DNA from: JAHEAO01 sp041633555
GTDB lineage: Bacteria; Pseudomonadota; Alphaproteobacteria; Rhodobacterales; Rhodobacteraceae
DNA length: 64,000 nt
Direction of reading: 5' to 3'
Assembly (NCBI GenBank): GCA_041633555.1
Contig: JBFKFZ010000011.1
Span: forward strand, 11,649-75,648
The notes below the pieces were generated by a model. It was not told the DNA's origin. It made no database searches and saw only the letters and a program-made list of their open reading frames with translations. Positions 61,668 to 64,000 of the stretch are shown piece after piece. The position numbers were made by a program, and so were the translations under genes. Each line of letters opens with the position of its first letter. Positions within the stretch are counted from its first letter, which is position 1.

Positions 61668-62357
61668 TTAGCGCGCGGCGATGGCGGGCTGGGTAGGATC
61701 CTTCGGGTTCGGATAGACAAGACCCGCCGAGATCACCAGCTTGGCGGCATCCTCGACCGTCATCTCGAGTCGGGTGACCTCGGATTCGGGCAGGAACAGC
61801 AGGAAGCCCGAGGTCGGGTTCGGCGTGGTCGGCAGGAACACCGTCACCATCTGCTCATCCCTCGGGATCCGCTTGTTGATCTCGCCCTTGGCATTGGTCG
61901 AGATGAAGGCGATGGCCCAGATGCCCTTGCGCGGATATTCGATCAGGCAGGCGGTGTCGAACGAGGTCTCGGTCTGGGCGAAGACGGTTTCGGCGATCTG
62001 TTTCAGGCCGTTATAGATCGAGCGGACCACCGGCATCCGCGCCACGAGGTTCTCGCCCCAGTGGATCAGCGAACGTCCGATGAAGCCCTTTGCGACCCAG
62101 CCCACGAAGATCGTGAAGACAAGGAACAGGATGACGCCGAGTCCGCGAAGGTTGATGCCGATATACTGGTCGGGGCGGTATTTGTGGGGAACGAAGGGCA
62201 GCACCCAGCTGTCGATCCAGCCGATCACCGTCCAGATCAGGTACATGGTCAGCGCGACCGGCGCCACCACGACAAGACCGGTCAGGAAGCTCGCCCGCAG
62301 GCTGCCTAGGAGGCCGCGCTTGTGCGGCTGGGACTTGTCATCGAATGGGTTGGTCAT
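61668..62357 (-). CDS. DUF502 integral membrane protein
   Basis: A 229-residue protein. ATG 62357 gives MTNPFDDKSQPHKRGLLGSL. Two membrane segments (residues ~20-43, FLTGLVVVAPVALTMYLIWTVIGW; ~75-97, LGVILFLVFTIFVGWVAK) precede a soluble domain with RMPVVRSIYNGLKQIAE and TTPNPTSGFLLFLPESEV, which are the DUF502 signature. Family function is unknown. Lies just upstream of the LysE gene and downstream of psuG. Confidence 0.9.
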   Translation of the reverse strand: MTNPFDDKSQPHKRGLLGSLRASFLTGLVVVAPVALTMYLIWTVIGWIDSWVLPFVPHKYRPDQYIGINLRGLGVILFLVFTIFVGWVAKGFIGRSLIHWGENLVARMPVVRSIYNGLKQIAETVFAQTETSFDTACLIEYPRKGIWAIAFISTNAKGEINKRIPRDEQMVTVFLPTTPNPTSGFLLFLPESEVTRLEMTVEDAAKLVISAGLVYPNPKDPTQPAIAAR

Positions 62358-62435
62358 GTCGGCCGTTCTTCCAGATACCAAGCGAATTTAAGAGGTCCGG
62401 CGCGCCACGACAATGACCAACCTGCCGCAGGAATG

Positions 62436-63349
<914 letters not shown>

Positions 63350-63353
<4 letters not shown>

Positions 63354-64000
63354 AAGTGGGTATCTCCGGAGACGTAATCGGCGGCGGCCTGCAGGGCGTC
63401 ACGCAGCGCAGCCTCGGGCGTTGCGCCACCCGTTTCCGCCGCGATATGGGCAGCCATGAACGTATCCCCCGCGCCGGTCACCCGGGTCACAAGCACTTCC
63501 GGCGGCTCTGCCGAGATCAGCCCCCCGGCGCTAGCCTCGGCCGCCGGAAGGCTACCATCGGTGACGAGCGCCCGGTGCGCGCCGCGCTTGCGCAGTTCTG
63601 CGGCGGCCTTGGCGGAATTGTCGAAGCGGTGATGGCAGAGCAGCCCGGCCTCTTCGAGATTGACATAGAAGGTCGCGCCGGGATGGCGCAGCAAGGGCAG
63701 AAGCCGCTCGGCCTTGCCGGGGCTGGCCGGGGCGACGCGCAGGTCGGCGCGCGCGAAAAGCGGGCTTTGCGCGATCTCGGACAGAAGCGCCTCGGTCAGG
63801 TTACCGTCGAGTGCGATGAGGCCCGGATAGGGCGCGTCCGTGTGGCCGATCCGGCCATCTGCGAGCGCGCGCAGGATCTTGTCGCCCGCGGCTTCGAGCG
63901 AATGCGCGTCGGCGATCGCGGCGACAAGGCCGTTGCCGCCCTCGACGGCCATGTAGCGGTCGGTCGGTAGATCCTCTGAGACATAGACGTGATCGGTGAC
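63350..64000 (-). CDS. psuK: Pseudouridine kinase PsuK (5' partial)
   Basis: PfkB-family sugar/nucleoside kinase that makes pseudouridine 5'-phosphate for PsuG. The frame is open to the window edge, so the N-terminus is missing. The PfkB C-terminal signature VTRVTGAGDTFMAAHIAAE (catalytic Asp in GAGD) and NLEEAGLL are present. Upstream residues read VTDHVYVSEDLPTDRYMAVEGG, so the gene continues beyond base 64000. Role deduced from the overlap with psuG. Confidence 0.88.

Overview
The window is about 63 percent G+C and densely coded, and gene content points to a marine member of the Rhodobacterales (Roseobacter/Rhodobacter group). The main clues are a DMSP demethylase (dmdA) next to acuI, the trgA-trgB-cysK tellurite cluster known from Rhodobacter sphaeroides, a fumC-DUF4169-ribbon-helix-helix-sspB neighbourhood, an alphaproteobacterial circularly permuted tmRNA gene, and an RNase E whose S1 domain is split by an acidic insert. 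No phage, insertion sequence, CRISPR array or rRNA operon was seen. One tRNA (Ser, anticodon GGA) is present.

Layout. 1-4000: end of purQ, then the dctB-dctD two-component pair. 4000-7800: rne, with tusA and ccdA divergent around a perfect 22-bp palindrome. 7900-10470: a membrane alpha/beta hydrolase translationally coupled to a cytochrome P450. 10.7-16.3 kb (mostly minus strand): small regulators, fumC, sspB and chrBA. 16.4-18.1 kb: a decayed PAP2 phosphatase, a DUF1194 protein and the permuted ssrA. 18.2-21.9 kb: a compact DUF2182-DUF1326-dmdA-acuI operon for DMSP use. 21.9-31.7 kb: a long stress-flavoured run (class V aminotransferase, photolyase, cfa, trgA, trgB, cysK, a large MscS channel, AlaX). 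31.7-36.6 kb: tRNA-Ser, then an unusual envelope locus with two tiny membrane proteins, two secreted Gly-Gly-Asn-rich proteins (one PepSY-like) and an OmpR/PhoQ-type two-component system.

36.8-46.7 kb: typA, a SYLF lipoprotein, a zinc-finger protein, hemB, a membrane protein, mfd and small conserved genes. 46.7-51.4 kb (minus): Bcr/CflA efflux, DsbA-like oxidoreductase, acyl-CoA synthetase, arsenite channel and arsenate reductase. 51.6-55.7 kb: dadA under a tandem glycine riboswitch, a DUF1801 protein, a 36-residue entericidin-like lipoprotein coupled to a YejA-type peptide-binding protein. 55.7-64 kb: a probable small RNA, a second cysteine-synthase-like enzyme, a frameshifted LysE pseudogene, a cbpA-cbpM chaperone pair, bdhA, a patatin phospholipase, an intact LysE exporter, a DUF502 membrane protein and psuG-psuK (cut by the window end).

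The most interesting points are the GGN/PepSY/two-component envelope locus, the DUF2182-DUF1326 pair built into the DMSP operon, a DctD that lacks the sigma-54 contact loop, the glycine riboswitch on dadA, and several short genes or RNAs that simple gene calling would miss (36-aa entericidin, 55-aa membrane protein, permuted tmRNA, candidate sRNA). Two pseudogenes each carry more than one independent lesion.
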